A stretch of 64,000 nucleotides of DNA from Mangifera indica (GCF_011075055.1 NC_058156.1:868001-932000), one strand, 5' to 3'. Counted from the first letter of the stretch, positions 53,051-64,000 are shown. The notes: generated from the sequence alone by a model not told the origin. Translations and numbers: made by a program.

Positions 53051-54063
53051 ATGGAGAAAACAAGCGATAAGCCGGAGTGCGCACAACAGGCGCTGGATCT
53101 TCTCAATTGCGTTACACAATCTTCATTCGACCAAGACAAATGTCTTCATCTTCTGCAAGCTTTAAGAGAGTGTGCCGTCAACAAGGTATATTGTTATTTA
53201 TTATATACATTTTGAGTTTAATTTGGTTGGATTCATTGGTTTGTGGTTTCAGTTAAGTTGAAATTTCAGAAATCTTTCATGTTTAAGTTGAATTTGAATT
53301 AAATGTTATTATTAGCATAAGACATTTTGTTTCATGGTAGGTGCAATGGGTAAAGCTCAAATTAATATGAGGTTTTGAGTGTTCAATATGCCTGGTAAAC
53401 TCACTTTTCCTGTTAAGAACCAGTTTTTGAGATTTTGAATATGCTTCTTTTGTAATCAGTTTTGTAAAATCTCTAGCTCAGCCAGAAGACAGTAAGGAAA
53501 TAAAGCAATGTAATTTCGGAGTTCTTGCTTTATGTTTTGAACGATGCAACATTATTAACTTTTGTTAATAACGTATACATACAGATTGATACGAATTAAT
53601 GTGTTAGGGAACTGCACCAACTAAACAGTCTTACTCCAATATTCAACACAAAACAAGGAATTATATTTAGTATGCTCAATCCCCACACTCCAAAACAATT
53701 ATTCTCTCAACAGAAATGAAAACAATAGAAAGATATTCTGGCAATAGAGGTGCCAGTCCCCCCAGGTTGAAAGTCCCTTAAAGATTTTTACTCAATTCTT
53801 CCTTCATCTTTTCATCTTCTTCTCTTCTCTTTTTATAGTCTTTTCCAGCCTTGGTTTCTCTTAATTTTCCTTGATATTTGCCTGCTTTTATGCTGAGATT
53901 CCAGTTGCCGTTAGCTTATTGTACTACAATGTTTCGCCTGTAAATGCAATATTCCCTGATATACTTCTGACTTTTCTCATTTATTTTCATTCAGAAAGTG
54001 AAGAAATTCTCATTAGCTGACCCAGGTCAGCAGGAATCAGGCCCGGCTGGCAAGAAAGCTTGA
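53051..54063 (+). CDS. twin-CX9C (CHCH) mitochondrial protein, 67 aa
   Basis: Two exons, 53051-53185 (45 codons, ending AAG/GTATAT) and 53995-54063 (TTTTCATTCAG acceptor), give 67 residues. Cys10-x9-Cys20 (CAQQALDLLNC) and Cys31-x9-Cys41 (CLHLLQALREC) form a textbook twin CX9C pair: two helices held by two disulfides. Proteins of this kind are imported into the mitochondrial intermembrane space by Mia40/Erv1 oxidation. Many, such as COX19, COX23 and the CMC proteins, help assemble cytochrome oxidase. The tail KVKKFSLADPGQQESGPAGKKA is basic and probably flexible. It looks like the short plant 'Cox19-like CHCH family' proteins; I cannot separate COX19, COX23 and CMC types by eye. Its exons are too short for routine ORF scans. 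The intron (53186-53994) holds no gene. Confidence 0.88.
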
Positions 54064-55174
54064 GGAAATTTTGTATTGTTAGGATTTTCAACTGTGGTTT
54101 ATTTTGGTAATGTTGATGAAACAATTTTTCATAATTTTCCCCCTCTGATTTTCAACTGAGGGAATGCCATTAATATATTGATGAATACCCAAATTATTAA
54201 AATCTGCATATCAATGAAGAATTTTTGAAGTTGACAAGGAACTTTATTTCTTACATTTGAATGCTCATTTTGTGATAGACTAGTGTTAAATGGAATAATA
54301 GAAATGGCACCATCTCTCGTTAGTTGTAGCTGAAGTGATATTTGCCTAAATAAGATGCATAATTCTTCAATGCAGTTGTGTTTGAGTTGGAAGCTGCCTG
54401 ACAAGACCAATTCTATTCGTTTATAATGTTGCAGGGGTGGCATGGTAGCAAAATGTAGCTGATTGTATATCTTTTCATTAGTTGGTTGTTGTTAGGGGTG
54501 GATTGAATCTATAGCTTGGTTTGAACTAGTCAAACAGGAGTTGGAGCTCCTGTTTGGCAGCTTGGCTCAGATCAACTTGTTTGTTCATCTAGCTGGTGAA
54601 ATTGTTCACTTTATAAACAACTTTCCAATGATGCTGTGCATCAGCTCAAATGAACTCAAATTTGAGCTCAAGCTGGGTATAATGACCTTGATCCAAGCTT
54701 GAGCCAGCCTCAGCCTCGGCTCAATTTAGATCAAATCCACCCTTAGTTGTGGTGATGAGTGGTGGCTTTTGCTGAATGGTATATGTTAATGTTACAATAG
54801 GTTCTGAATCCTTTCTGGAAGTGGAATGTGAAAGCTCATTGTGGTCGAAACTGCATATCATGTTTTGTTATTTGCTTGATTCCATGGTTACTGGTTAACT
54901 GTTAGTTGCTTTCTGTGTTTGCCATTTTCATTATCGCAGTCTAGATCAACGCGATAGTGCCTCCTTACACAGGAAGAACCTTGTCAATGGCTGCAAGCCC
55001 AACAACAATTCGTCAAAGCCAACAAAAACCAGGTACAAACAAATCCCAATATCTTAGACGAATCAAGCAGAAACATCATCCGACACAAATTACTCGTAAT
55101 CATCTCTCGCTCTCATGAGTTAAACGAACACCTTCATATCCAAATCCGAATCTTCCAAAAAAATTTACGAGCTT
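54064..55174. other. 3' flank, one MITE, and probable AGP 3' UTR
   Basis: The first part follows the CX9C stop. The minus-strand frame at 54129-54443 lacks any domain. A hAT-like MITE occupies 54493-54745. The stretch 54950-55174 probably includes the 3' UTR of the minus-strand arabinogalactan peptide, which converges on the CX9C gene. Confidence 0.5.
54493..54745. mobile_element. hAT-like MITE, 253 bp
   Basis: Ends TAGGGGTGGATTGAATC and GATCAAATCCACCCTTA are inverted, and flanks GTTGTTGT (54485-54492) and GTTGTGGT (54746-54753) match 7 of 8. The inside has AGCTTGG and CTCAAATTTGAGCTCAAGC blocks typical of the 'CTCGAGTTCGAA' family seen at 19413 and 45283. Confidence 0.75.
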
Positions 55175-56198
55175 TTAATACAAGTCAGCAGCGTGAATGA
55201 GATAAGTGAGCACCAGCGCCACCAACATCAGCACATAAGCGATCCCTTGGTCAATCGATGTCCCTGAAACCGTTACAAATCAAACCCAATTCACAAATTT
55301 GCAATCACTTTTTTACATTTCTTCGCATGCCCACGTCTTTGAAAACAAATGTTACAAATCTTATAAGTGCAAATTCAATAAAATTATGTGAATTCAGTTT
55401 TAAGTATTCAGTATCAAATGATGTATTATTATATAATGATATATAATTATGTAATTTTGAATTAAAGACGAAGTAACATACAATCACATAATGACACATT
55501 ACCTGAGTTTTTAATTAAGTATTTAAAACTAAGTGTACATAATTTTAGTCTATATGTTCATCTATATTCTAACATGGGTATTATTCATCTTAGCATTTAG
55601 AATGTTCAAGCATTTAAGTAACTAGGGATAAATTTGAACTAAACTAATTTGGACTCAACTTTGTGTTCAGTTTGAATGAGTAGATTTGAATTAGAACTCT
55701 TTTTTTAGTTTAAAGGTTTGTCAATGATTCATCTATCTAATGTTACTATTCTCTTTTTTGGTATTATTGTTAATCTCTTAAACATTACCATATATCAGTT
55801 CGAACAAATTAAATCTTGAGTTTTAGCTGGAGATTCTAGTTTTGAGCTAAATACTTGATTCAAATCCAAATTGAAATTAGAAATCTCCATGACTTTGTTA
55901 TCCAAACAACGGTCATAAATATTCAAATTTCAAAAACTCAATTATAAAGAAAGCCATTACTGAAATTTCTTAACCCGATTTGAGAAAAAAGAATGTGAGG
56001 CACAATCGATTAACCATGGGATCTGCAAAGAGAAATTAAAACCTACGCTCGTCTGCATTAAAAGAACTAACCGTCACTGGTGGGGGCAGGAGCGGGCCCA
56101 GAAGCCTGAACATAAGTAGCAGGCAAGAAAATAGCAGAAACGAGAGCAGCAGCAGCAACAGCCACGACTTCTCCAAATGAAACCCTAGAAACCGCCAT
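55175..56198 (-). CDS. arabinogalactan peptide (AGP16/20/22 type)
   Basis: Minus strand, two exons: 56198-56072 (42 codons plus one base) and 55263-55175, spliced at GACG/GTTAGT and GTTTCAG/GGACATC, giving 71 residues. Residues 1-32 form a secretion signal, then a very short Hyp-AGP core SGPAPAPTSDG, then a hydrophobic tail GIAYVLMLVALVLTYLIHAADLY that acts as a GPI-anchor signal. SIDQG before the tail is a hallmark of this plant family. The Pro in AP-AP repeats would be hydroxylated and O-glycosylated with arabinogalactan, and the mature peptide of about a dozen residues would be held at the outer plasma membrane. The intron falls at the same glycine as in Arabidopsis relatives as I recall them. 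I do not assign a member number. Confidence 0.92.
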
Positions 56199-56406
56199 TT
56201 CTCTCTTTATTCAAATTTCAAAAACTCGGATCTCTCAGCGACGCCCTCTTCCAAAACTCTGGTAATAAAAAAAAGGACTAGGGAATCAGGAAAGCCGCGC
56301 AGCGAACAAAAAATAGTAAAAGAAAGAAGCCTCTCTATCTAAAGAGAACCTAAACAGAGTGGGAACAGTGATGAAGCTATGGCGTTGAAAAGGCGGGCTC
56401 AGGTGA

Positions 56407-56414
56407 GTTTTATA
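56407..56414 (-). promoter_or_regulatory. TATA box of the AG-peptide gene
   Basis: TATAAAAC on the minus strand about 210 bp upstream of the ATG, leaving a leader of roughly 180 nt. No competing TATA closer to the ATG was seen. Confidence 0.5.
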
Positions 56415-58457
56415 GAATATGTGTTGCCTGGAAGTTAAAAAAACCGGTGAAGCCGGTAACCAGGAGAGGGGTGAGAATGTGGGGTCAGGCCGCATGTAGC
56501 GGTTGCGGATTGAAATCATAAAAGGCTGAAAAAGCCATGTGAGCTTACTGGTTTTGGATTCCAACCAGTCTGTGAGCTCAGTTGGCGCCATATGCAGTGA
56601 TTCTGATTCGACCGGCCCTCTTCTGCCTTTCTTTTTTTTTTTTTAATTACTATTTTATTTCTCTCCTTTCTCCTTCTCTTTCTTCTGTTTCCAGTAATTT
56701 TCAAAACGTGTAACGCCCATGGATATTACTATCTGTATATGCATGATGATACCATATAATATAAATAAAAAATTTATTATAAAATATATCAAGTTAATAT
56801 GATACAATATAATATATATTATTAATATATTTAAAAAAATATAATATAAAAAAAATATATAAAATATTTTAAAAATATTTAAAATATCTTTGAAAATGAT
56901 AATATATTAATTAATTTTTAAGTTTTAACAATAACATTAAAATTTAATCAGGAAAAATGTCAAGGGAAAGTCTAATTATATTGATATATTTTTCAATTAT
57001 TATCTAAGTTCCCTATTTTCATTGGATATTATATGCATCTTTATGTTGTCATGGTTGAACTTGTAAGGTGTGTGTAGATTTTTATTAATTGATAACAACG
57101 TGGTTCCAATGTTTATAGGTATAGGGCAAGGGCATGGAGTCGTAACCGAGCTAGTTCAGTTTGAATTAGCATTCGATCTGATTTCAGTAAAATTGAATTA
57201 GAGTTTTAATTTGATAGTTTGGTTTGCACTCCCTTCGACATATTATTAATTATTTGAACAATATTATTTATTTTATTGATAATACTATTTATATATTTGT
57301 GATACTATTCATCTCACTGATAGTATTTGATATCTTCAACTAATTCAAATGAGTTTGAACTCAAATTGACTATTTATAATATAAAGTATATTCAAAACTA
57401 ATTATATTCAAACTCTTTAACTTGAATCTAGCCGTAGATAGGGTTGGATTCAATTGAGTTGTTTAAACTCAGATTAAATGAGCAAAGTTTAAGGTGATGA
57501 TTGCACTCGTTTTCATAAAACAAATCAAGTTTAAAATAATTTAAGCATTCGAGTTTGAGTTTGTTTAGATCGAATTTAAAGTAAAATTATTTTCAAATCA
57601 AATTATAACCTCAATTTCTCAATCATGAACTAACTTTTTTGAATTCAAATCATTCTAAAATTGAGTTTTATATTGACTCAATTTGAATCATATTAATTCC
57701 CATTTGTGGGTACTATCTTAATATTTTTTTTAGAAACAAGAATATTGGGATCCAATAAGATGGATTAAAGGATGGGTCAGAATGGTACCTAGCTCTCTGG
57801 ATTGGGGTAGAATTCATCTCATTATTGTGCTTTAATGTCCCCATTTTCAGTCCAGCCAGTACTAATAAGTAGTACTTGGGATAATGAATAATAAAGCTCC
57901 TCATAAAGTAGCTGTCTTGTTATCATTTGCATAAACCCTAATCAGGTGCAAAATTTATGCCCACGAATCACTAGTTTGATTTTCAATGATATGTGATGTG
58001 ACATACAATGTCTTGATTATGTTATTGAAATTCTAGGGTGAATTCAGATCGAATCAGTTTAGAGTTAGTTTGGCATTATATTTGAATAAGTTGATCTTTG
58101 ATTGAAGAAAGATTAAATTATTGAACTTAACTCAAGATTAATGTCAGTATTGGAGTTCACTTCGTTGATAATTTATTTTCATCTTTTCTATGATTGATCC
58201 CTTTCTTTGATGTTATTATAATTTGAGCTTAAACTAATGGATTTGAGTCAAGCTCAAATAGATTATGGTTCAAACTTGGCTCGATCGGAATCCTCCCCTA
58301 ACGATTTGTCTCATTTTATAATGTTCATGTTCATGCCCTGGATATCACACTTGAAAACTACCGCACAGCCTTTGATTAAATTCTTCTATTACCCTTCATG
58401 TCGTGAACTATGTATGTATATGTAAAAGATCATATTTAAACATGCTATAAATTCATA
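56415..58457. other. intergenic, no gene recognised
   Basis: Upstream region of the AG-peptide gene, then AT-rich repeats: the recurrent ATACCATATAATA-type repeat at about 56740-56900 and 'CTCGAGTTCGAA'-type remnants near 57420-57700 and 58030-58290. The frames at 56286-56704, 57713-57904 and 58237-58425 show no domain. Confidence 0.5.
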
Positions 58458-59030
58458 GGCCAAACGACTTATTCCCATCCAATGTTTAATGTATTCCTAA
58501 ATTTCTATTCGTAAAGTTTCAAAAATCTAAATATTTATTAGTTATCCAATTTCAGTTTAAATTACTTGTTAGGATTAAAGGTAAAATATTATTTAATAGT
58601 AATATTAAAAAAATATAAAAATTTATATTATTTTCTCTCTTAATTTGAAAAATTTATAATTTCCTCTATGATTAAATTTTAAAAAATTACATCTTCCCTC
58701 ATGTTTCAAATTTCTCTAACTTTATTTTGGTAAACGATGGCCTCTCTCTCCCCCTTCCAACTATGTCTCTCCTTCCGATATGAATTCTTCATTTGGTCAA
58801 CAAAGGATTGAAACGACAAATTTAGGCTAAACTTTTCATGGACCCCTCTCTCTCTCTTTCTCTCCCTCTCGGCTTTATCTCTCCCTCCAATACTTTCTCT
58901 TGATAGACAAATCCTTCATTTAGACGACAAAAGATTCAAACGATGGATCCAGATGAAACTCTTCATTTAAACTCAGATGATGGATCCAGACGCTTGTCTG
59001 AATCCTTGGGTGGGAATAAGTCTTTTGGCC
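58458..59030. mobile_element. Mutator-like foldback MITE, 573 bp, exact 9-bp TSD
   Basis: Ends GGCCAAACGACTTATTCCC and ...GGGAATAAGTCTTTTGGCC are almost perfect inverse repeats. An exact 9-bp direct repeat AAATTCATA flanks it at 58449-58457 and 59031-59039. This is the cleanest member of the family here and so probably young. It lies about 140 bp beyond the stop of the minus-strand gene at 59172-59471, so it may reach into that gene's 3' UTR or polyadenylation region. Confidence 0.92.
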
Positions 59031-59171
59031 AAATTCATATATATGTGTATATATATGTACACACACACACAGAGGTACGAATAGGTAGACTTTTTTGTAT
59101 ACATATGTACATTTCGGTGCCAAACCAGAGGCACTCAAACAGCCGAGAAATTTGCAGTGATTTGAACAGTG

Positions 59172-59471
59172 TTAATCATACCGGTCAGGCCAAAGGAAGG
59201 CTCCCATGGCGAACTTCCTCTTCTGGGTGACGTCTCCCATAAAGGACAGCCCATATTCGTTCAAAAGACAGTCTAGTTTCCACTCAGGCATCGTTTCATA
59301 ATCGCTCTTCTTGTACCTTGGATACTGCAGTGGCATCTGAAAGCTGCAGCAATTCGATGAGTTTTTGCTGCTGTTGCCTGCGCCTGCCCCTACGTGGCTT
59401 TGATTTTGCTGTCCATTGCCCCTCAGCCCGTGTATGTTGTAGGCGCCGTTGTGAGAACAAGCTCCGCTCAT
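59172..59471 (-). CDS. small plant-specific protein (DUF7722-like)
   Basis: Single exon, 99 residues, minus strand. The N-terminal 45 residues are Gly/Asn/Ser-rich and low in complexity. The C-terminal half is a compact motif, QMPLQYPRYKKSDYETMPEW then LDCLLNEYGL then GDVTQKRKFAMGAFLWP (about 45-95). I recognise this YPRYK...MPEWKLD...FAMGAFLWP pattern from short uncharacterised plant proteins, which I associate with DUF7722; that label is from memory and should be confirmed. No signal peptide or membrane segment is seen. The function is unknown. A TATA box lies 65 bp upstream, which supports a short real gene. Overlapping frames on the plus strand (58943-59230, 59318-59584) are shadows. Confidence 0.85.
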   Translation of the reverse strand: MSGACSHNGAYNIHGLRGNGQQNQSHVGAGAGNSSKNSSNCCSFQMPLQYPRYKKSDYETMPEWKLDCLLNEYGLSFMGDVTQKRKFAMGAFLWPDRYD

Positions 59472-59535
59472 GCTTATTAACGACGTTGCTTAATTTCTCC
59501 ACTATCTTTGAAGAAATTAAATTGCAGAACTTAGC

Positions 59536-59543
59536 CTTTTATA
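59536..59543 (-). promoter_or_regulatory. TATA box of the DUF7722-like gene
   Basis: TATAAAAG on the minus strand, about 65 bp before the ATG, at the distance expected for a short leader. Confidence 0.6.
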
Positions 59544-59729
59544 GACATGTCTCGGATAAATGGGCAAAACAAAGAAATGTGTAGAAGATTTTGATAGATA
59601 CTTATTAGTCTTATCATGGTACCGATGTTTGCTACGTGGCTATTAAATATATACATACATATACTGGTGTTTGCTACGTGGCTATTTTATATATGTATAT
59701 ACATGTATGTATGCATGTATACCCAGTTT

Positions 59730-60665
59730 GAATCTATGGTTCAATTTGAATAATCTTATTTCAAGATAAAGTTTTGGTTTGGCAGCTTGATTTAATATCA
59801 GTTTAGTTTATTTATTTATTCGACGATATTGTTTATTTCATAGACTATATTACTCATTTTTCTTTTAATATTATTCACTCTAATAATAACCTTAAAAAAT
59901 ATTGAATATCAGTTTAAACGAGGTTTAAGTTCAAATTGGATAATATAAATTCGATTTAAGTTTAAATCAATTTTAAGTTTAACTCAATAAAAATAATAGA
60001 AACCATTTTTTGAGCTAGATTCGAGCTATACTAAACTTAAATAAAACTTAATTTGAATTAACTCAAATCCACAAAAAAACTATTTGAGATTAACAAAATG
60101 ATATTCAAATTAGATTTGCAAACAACTTAGATTTGGATTGATATAAACCATATTCAATTCGAGTATCTTGAAAAACTCAAACTCAACTGTTTTTCTCGTA
60201 TAAATAACTCAATTATTAATTGAAATTCAATTTAAGATCAGTTTATCTATTTATTCGATGATATTGTTTATTTCATGGACTATATTACTCACTTTTCGTT
60301 TGATATTATTCACTCCAATAATAACCCTTGAAAAATACTGAATATCAGTTTGAACAAGGTTTAAGTTCAAATTGGGTAATATAAATTCAATTTAAATTCA
60401 AATCAATTTTAAGCTTAACTTAATAAAAATATAAACGATCTTTTAAGTTAGATTCGATCTATATTAAACTTAAATAAAACCCAATTTGAATTAACTTAAA
60501 TCCACAAAAAACTTATTTGAGATTAACAAACTGATATTCAAATTAATTTTACAAACAACTTAGATTTGGATTGATATAAACCACATTCAATTCGAATATC
60601 TCGAAAAACTCAAAGTCAACTGTTTTTCTCATAAAAATAAACTCAATTATTGACCCAAATTCAAT
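59730..60665. repeat. direct duplication, period about 440 bp
   Basis: Two copies, about 59790-60230 and 60231-60665, share TTATTTATTCGA, GATATTGTTTATTTCAT, CACTC-AATAATAACC and ATTTGAGATTAACAAA blocks in the same order. Both lie in 'CTCGAGTTCGAA'-type AT-rich DNA. No coding capacity. Confidence 0.75.
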
Positions 60666-62370
60666 CCATTCTATCCAGACTAGAAATCAAAGTCAAGTAA
60701 ATAAGCACCACCTAACTTCATCTCGTATATGATTGAAGACAATTTCTATTAGATTTTTTTTTTCTACTTTATAATAAATAATAATAAAGTATTTCATTAT
60801 GTTATATAAAATTTAACTAATAATTTCCATTCATGTTAAGCCTCTAGTACTTTTCAGACTGATGCCTGATCCATTCTGAAATATAAAGGGCCCCCGACAA
60901 CTTGTAATTGTATGCATCATTTTACACGAAATAATTCAATATAAAAGGTAACATACTTTGTTATAGTGTTAGATCTGAATCGAATTGATTCAAATTTGAA
61001 AACAAATTCGATTTAATTTAAATTCGTTTAATTTGAAATTAAACAAATTTTGAGTTAAAAGATTTAAATTACTTTAAAATCAAACTAAATTCAAGTTAAA
61101 GAGAGTTTAATTTAATTTAGTTTGCTAACTAAGTATAAGACTTGATTCGATTTGAATTTGATTCATAATTCGATTCAAACTATATTAAATAATTGTTAAG
61201 TCATGTCATTTTTATCAATGAATCATGAATTTGAAATATGAATATAAACCACAAATTCTACTCATAAATTTAAACTAAATTCAAATCAAATCATTTTCAT
61301 TCAAACTGAACTTAAATCTGTTTAATGTTGACTTGATAAGCTCAAACTAAATAATTTTTTATTCAAACCAAATTTAAACCAAAGAGTATTCGTGCTTAGC
61401 TCAATTTATATTCACCCCTATTTTTATTATTCACAAACAACTTTCTCACCGATACCAAAACAATGAAAAAGTAAGAAACTTGCTTGTCTATGGCACATGG
61501 GAGTTCTAGTTATTTCTCGAACAAAGCCAACAGTCCAAGGCAGAACCTCCATTCAGAGAGGTCAAAGACGATAGACTTCCTTATATAGACAAAACAGTGT
61601 ATTATTAACCAAATAATTTCCTATCTGTGGTGGTTTATGCAAATAATTTACATTTTCCAATCTTGCATTTATAATGGGTATTAATCTAGTTATAAAACTA
61701 TATATATCCCCTTATTATATATAATTTATATACACAGATGATGTATCATCATATGATTGAATAATTTTAAATTAAAGATAAAATAACATCCAATCATATA
61801 ATGATATATAATCTATATACACAAATTATGTATTAAAATTAAATACACATAACATTGCTCTTACTCAAGAGTTTGCGAAACTGTAACAACTGTGGGAGAT
61901 GCTGTACAAAAAGATTACGTATGTGATTAGAAGCCAAAAGATGTTTCCATGATAAATTTCAGTACTTTCTTTCATTGGTCTGAAAAAGGTTTCACAAATG
62001 TATTTGATTTCGAACAAGTATAAAGATGTTTCCATGTAATCACTCTCTTGGAAAGCAACCGCTGATTGCAGCGTGATGGTTTTTCCAATACAAGTTATAC
62101 TACATGCACTAACAATAGGTGTAAACGTGAATATAAACACAAATGTGTTATTATGTGATAGGTGTTATCTTATCATTAATTCAAAACCGTCATATCACAT
62201 GATAACACATCAATGTTTGTACCTATATTTGCATCTATTTCTAGTGCACGAAGTATTATTATACAAGTTTATATCATCCTCTGTAATTTTAAATCATTGT
62301 ACTTAAGCCAATTATACTTGTATTGTACTTTCTCTACCTTGCTTAGGATTTCCCTCATCTCCATGAAAAA
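60666..62370. other. intergenic, repeat remnants
   Basis: A 'CTCGAGTTCGAA'-type remnant at about 60970-61410, and palindromic MITEs at about 61687-61862 and 62125-62265. The last lies about 100 bp past the transporter stop codon. The frames at 61865-62140 (minus) and 62073-62306 (plus) are not supported. Confidence 0.5.
61687..61862. mobile_element. palindromic MITE, about 175 bp
   Basis: ATAAAACTATATATATCCCC at the left and ACATAACATTGCTC at the right, with inner arms GATGATGTATCATCATATGA and CAATCATATAATGATATAT. Same family as 43158-43348. No clear target duplication was found. Confidence 0.55.
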
Positions 62371-63918
62371 TTAGGCATCTGTTCTTCGATGGACAGTAAT
62401 TTCCCTTAGGTTGTCCGGAACTGCTTTCACAGTTGAAGGTACATCTACAAGCATGCTTGGAGGAGCAAAATACATGTGCAGAGACATCATGCAAATAATA
62501 ATGCCCAAGAAAAGCTGCAGCATTCCCAAAAAAAGAAAAAAAAGATCACCAGTTATCAAAACAAATTGCTAATGACAAAGAGGGAAGACTTGCAGAATGG
62601 CGAAAAGACCGGGCATGAAGACCTGCCTGTAATGTAGGCATAAAATTGAAAAGGTATATAGATGAAAGCATTGTTAGCAGCATTGCCATTGAGGTGGAAT
62701 AAACCTGAAAGATACATAGATCAATGTCAAATGAAACAAGAAATTCTTGAGTGCATGGACATTTAGAAGTGAAGATCTAATGTTAAACAAACAAAAGTCT
62801 CCTCCGCAGGTGAAGTCATTTGCGAGGCTGGCTAAAGGACAGAGCTATGAAATTTTCCTTGAGGAAAAAGCCTAACTTCTTTAGTTTGAATATATAATCA
62901 AAGCTCAATTCTGAGTTTCAACTCACCATAGCAATCACCCAACACTGAAATTTTCATGTCCAGGCAATTCATATGCTGATGAAAATCATGGATATTCCAA
63001 AAGAAAGTTAACATTACCTTTACAATATTGTCAGCATACTTCATCAACCATGACACCAACAATCCGGTGGATCCAAGGTTCAAAACAACCATCCAAGTTA
63101 TAATACTATATCCATTAAAAAGGCGTTGCCACCAAGGTCCCTTTTCAAACCCTCCTCTGAAGTCATCCATTAGAAGCCGGAACATATTAAAAATAGAACC
63201 AAACCTGAAAGAAGCAACAATGCCCATACATCACCATTGTAATGAACTAAATTTTGACAGAGAAGATATATAATATAATCAACATAAATTTAAGCACCTA
63301 TCCCAAAATAAAGATAAGAGTAATACTACAAATACCAACATTCTCTTACTAACATGTAAAAAAAATCTAATGTGTCATTATATGATTGGGTAATCTAATT
63401 ATTTGTTTTATCTATCTCTATTCAAAACCATTTAACCACATAATGACACATCAATTTATCTGTATATGTTAATAAGAGAATGTTTATGTATGAAGTATTA
63501 TTCTAAAGATATTCATGCATCCCACATGTCCCACAGGAGTTTTGAGAAGCTGCTAAAAGAGTCAGCTAATAATTATTCATCAATTCTATACAAGATCTTA
63601 AAAAGAGAAGGCAAATAGATTTTCACTAGCAAAAAATTGCTAAATAACAAAAGCACAACAGGCCTACAATCTTTGTGATTATAACAATGAAAAACAACTA
63701 GGCGGGATTTGACAATATCCAATCATAATGAATCAGGATAGTAAATAATTGATAATATACAGAAAAATCAAGACAGTGTGGAGATACCTACGTATACAAT
63801 TGTACATTCTGCCAATACAAGCTATCATTATTCTTCTTCATCAGAAACTCTGTATAAACACCTGCTAATGCTGATAGGCAAGCAGACAGGATACCCAACA
63901 TATACCCTTGGATTGGTG
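62371..63918 (-). CDS. CMP-sialic acid/UDP-sugar transporter-like, 3' part
   Basis: Four exons on the minus strand: 63918-63792, 63204-63018, 62704-62627 and 62514-62371. They join in frame to the stop and give the last roughly 179 residues. The gene continues past the window's right end. The protein matches the plant nucleotide-sugar transporter family related to CMP-sialic acid and UDP-galactose transporters (SLC35A, At4g35335/At5g41760-like), a multi-pass Golgi membrane carrier. Recognisable stretches are GYMLGILSACLSALAGVYTE, GGFEKGPWWQRLF, LNLGSTGLLVSWLMKYADN, VYSTSMAMLLTM and GIIICMMSLHMYFAPP. Exon 63204 completes an ACG codon split across the intron. The donor after 62627 is CAG/GCAGGT, a GC-AG intron; using the next GT would break the frame. 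The C-terminal tail HRRTDA is short and cytosolic-like. A palindromic MITE sits in the 63205-63791 intron. Confidence 0.9.
63340..63510. mobile_element. palindromic MITE in a transporter intron
   Basis: Inner arms AATGTGTCATTATATGATTG and AACCACATAATGACACAT form a near-perfect inverted pair inside the intron between 63204 and 63792. It belongs to the roughly 180-bp family. The outer ends are approximate. Confidence 0.6.
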
Positions 63919-64000
63919 CTGAAAATAAAGAATCGCATGAAGCTTCTCCACAACCTTTAACCTATTATATAGCAAAGTACACCTAATCATAAAGCCATAT

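Noticed and set aside
61865..62306. Frames of 91 (-) and 77 (+) residues past the transporter stop
   Set aside because: They overlap each other and a palindromic MITE; no domain.

Overview
This window looks like nuclear DNA of a dicot plant. It is AT-rich, genes are far apart with short introns, it carries plant initiator tRNA-Met genes, and every protein gene recognised is a plant family: an LRR-III pseudokinase receptor, a group VI E2 ubiquitin-conjugating enzyme, a CRF-type AP2/ERF factor, an arabinogalactan peptide, a twin-CX9C protein and a nucleotide-sugar transporter. The dense small transposons resemble a woody rosid, but I cannot name the species from sequence alone.

Layout. 1-9.9 kb: two initiator tRNA-Met genes on the minus strand in duplicated cassettes, a third related flank without a tRNA, and two foldback transposons. 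10.8-13.0 kb: a two-exon LRR receptor-like kinase with degenerate catalytic motifs. About 14.15-37.71 kb: a direct tandem segmental duplication (copy A about 12.2 kb, copy B about 11.4 kb), each copy carrying a four-exon E2 gene and a long intergenic tail. 39.2-40.2 kb: an intronless CRF transcription factor. 41.8-44.9 kb: a five-unit tandem array with a period near 0.6 kb. 45-53 kb: mostly transposon remnants, with one weak exon-like ORF near 47.3 kb. 53.05-54.06 kb: a 67-residue twin-CX9C protein in two exons. 55.2-56.2 kb (minus): an arabinogalactan peptide in two exons. 59.2-59.5 kb (minus): a 99-residue plant-specific protein. 62.4-64 kb (minus): the 3' part of a CMP-sialic acid/UDP-sugar transporter gene that runs off the window.

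The most interesting item is the second E2 gene (27216-29574). All four exons, the reading frame and the 148-residue length are kept, but the catalytic cysteine is phenylalanine and 28 residues differ from copy A. By hand alignment the exons differ by about 9%, mostly amino-acid changes, while long stretches of adjacent intron differ by only about 0.4-1.5% (one short intron about 6%). This fits an E2 variant (UEV-like) evolving under changed selection after a recent duplication better than a passively decaying pseudogene.

The genes do not form a pathway; this is ordinary eukaryotic gene order. The repeats fall into recognisable families: Mutator-like foldback MITEs with 9-bp target duplications, hAT-like elements with 8-bp target duplications (a G/C-rich family and a 'CTCGAGTTCGAA' family), and a roughly 190-bp palindromic MITE. 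Several give exact target-site duplications that can be read directly.
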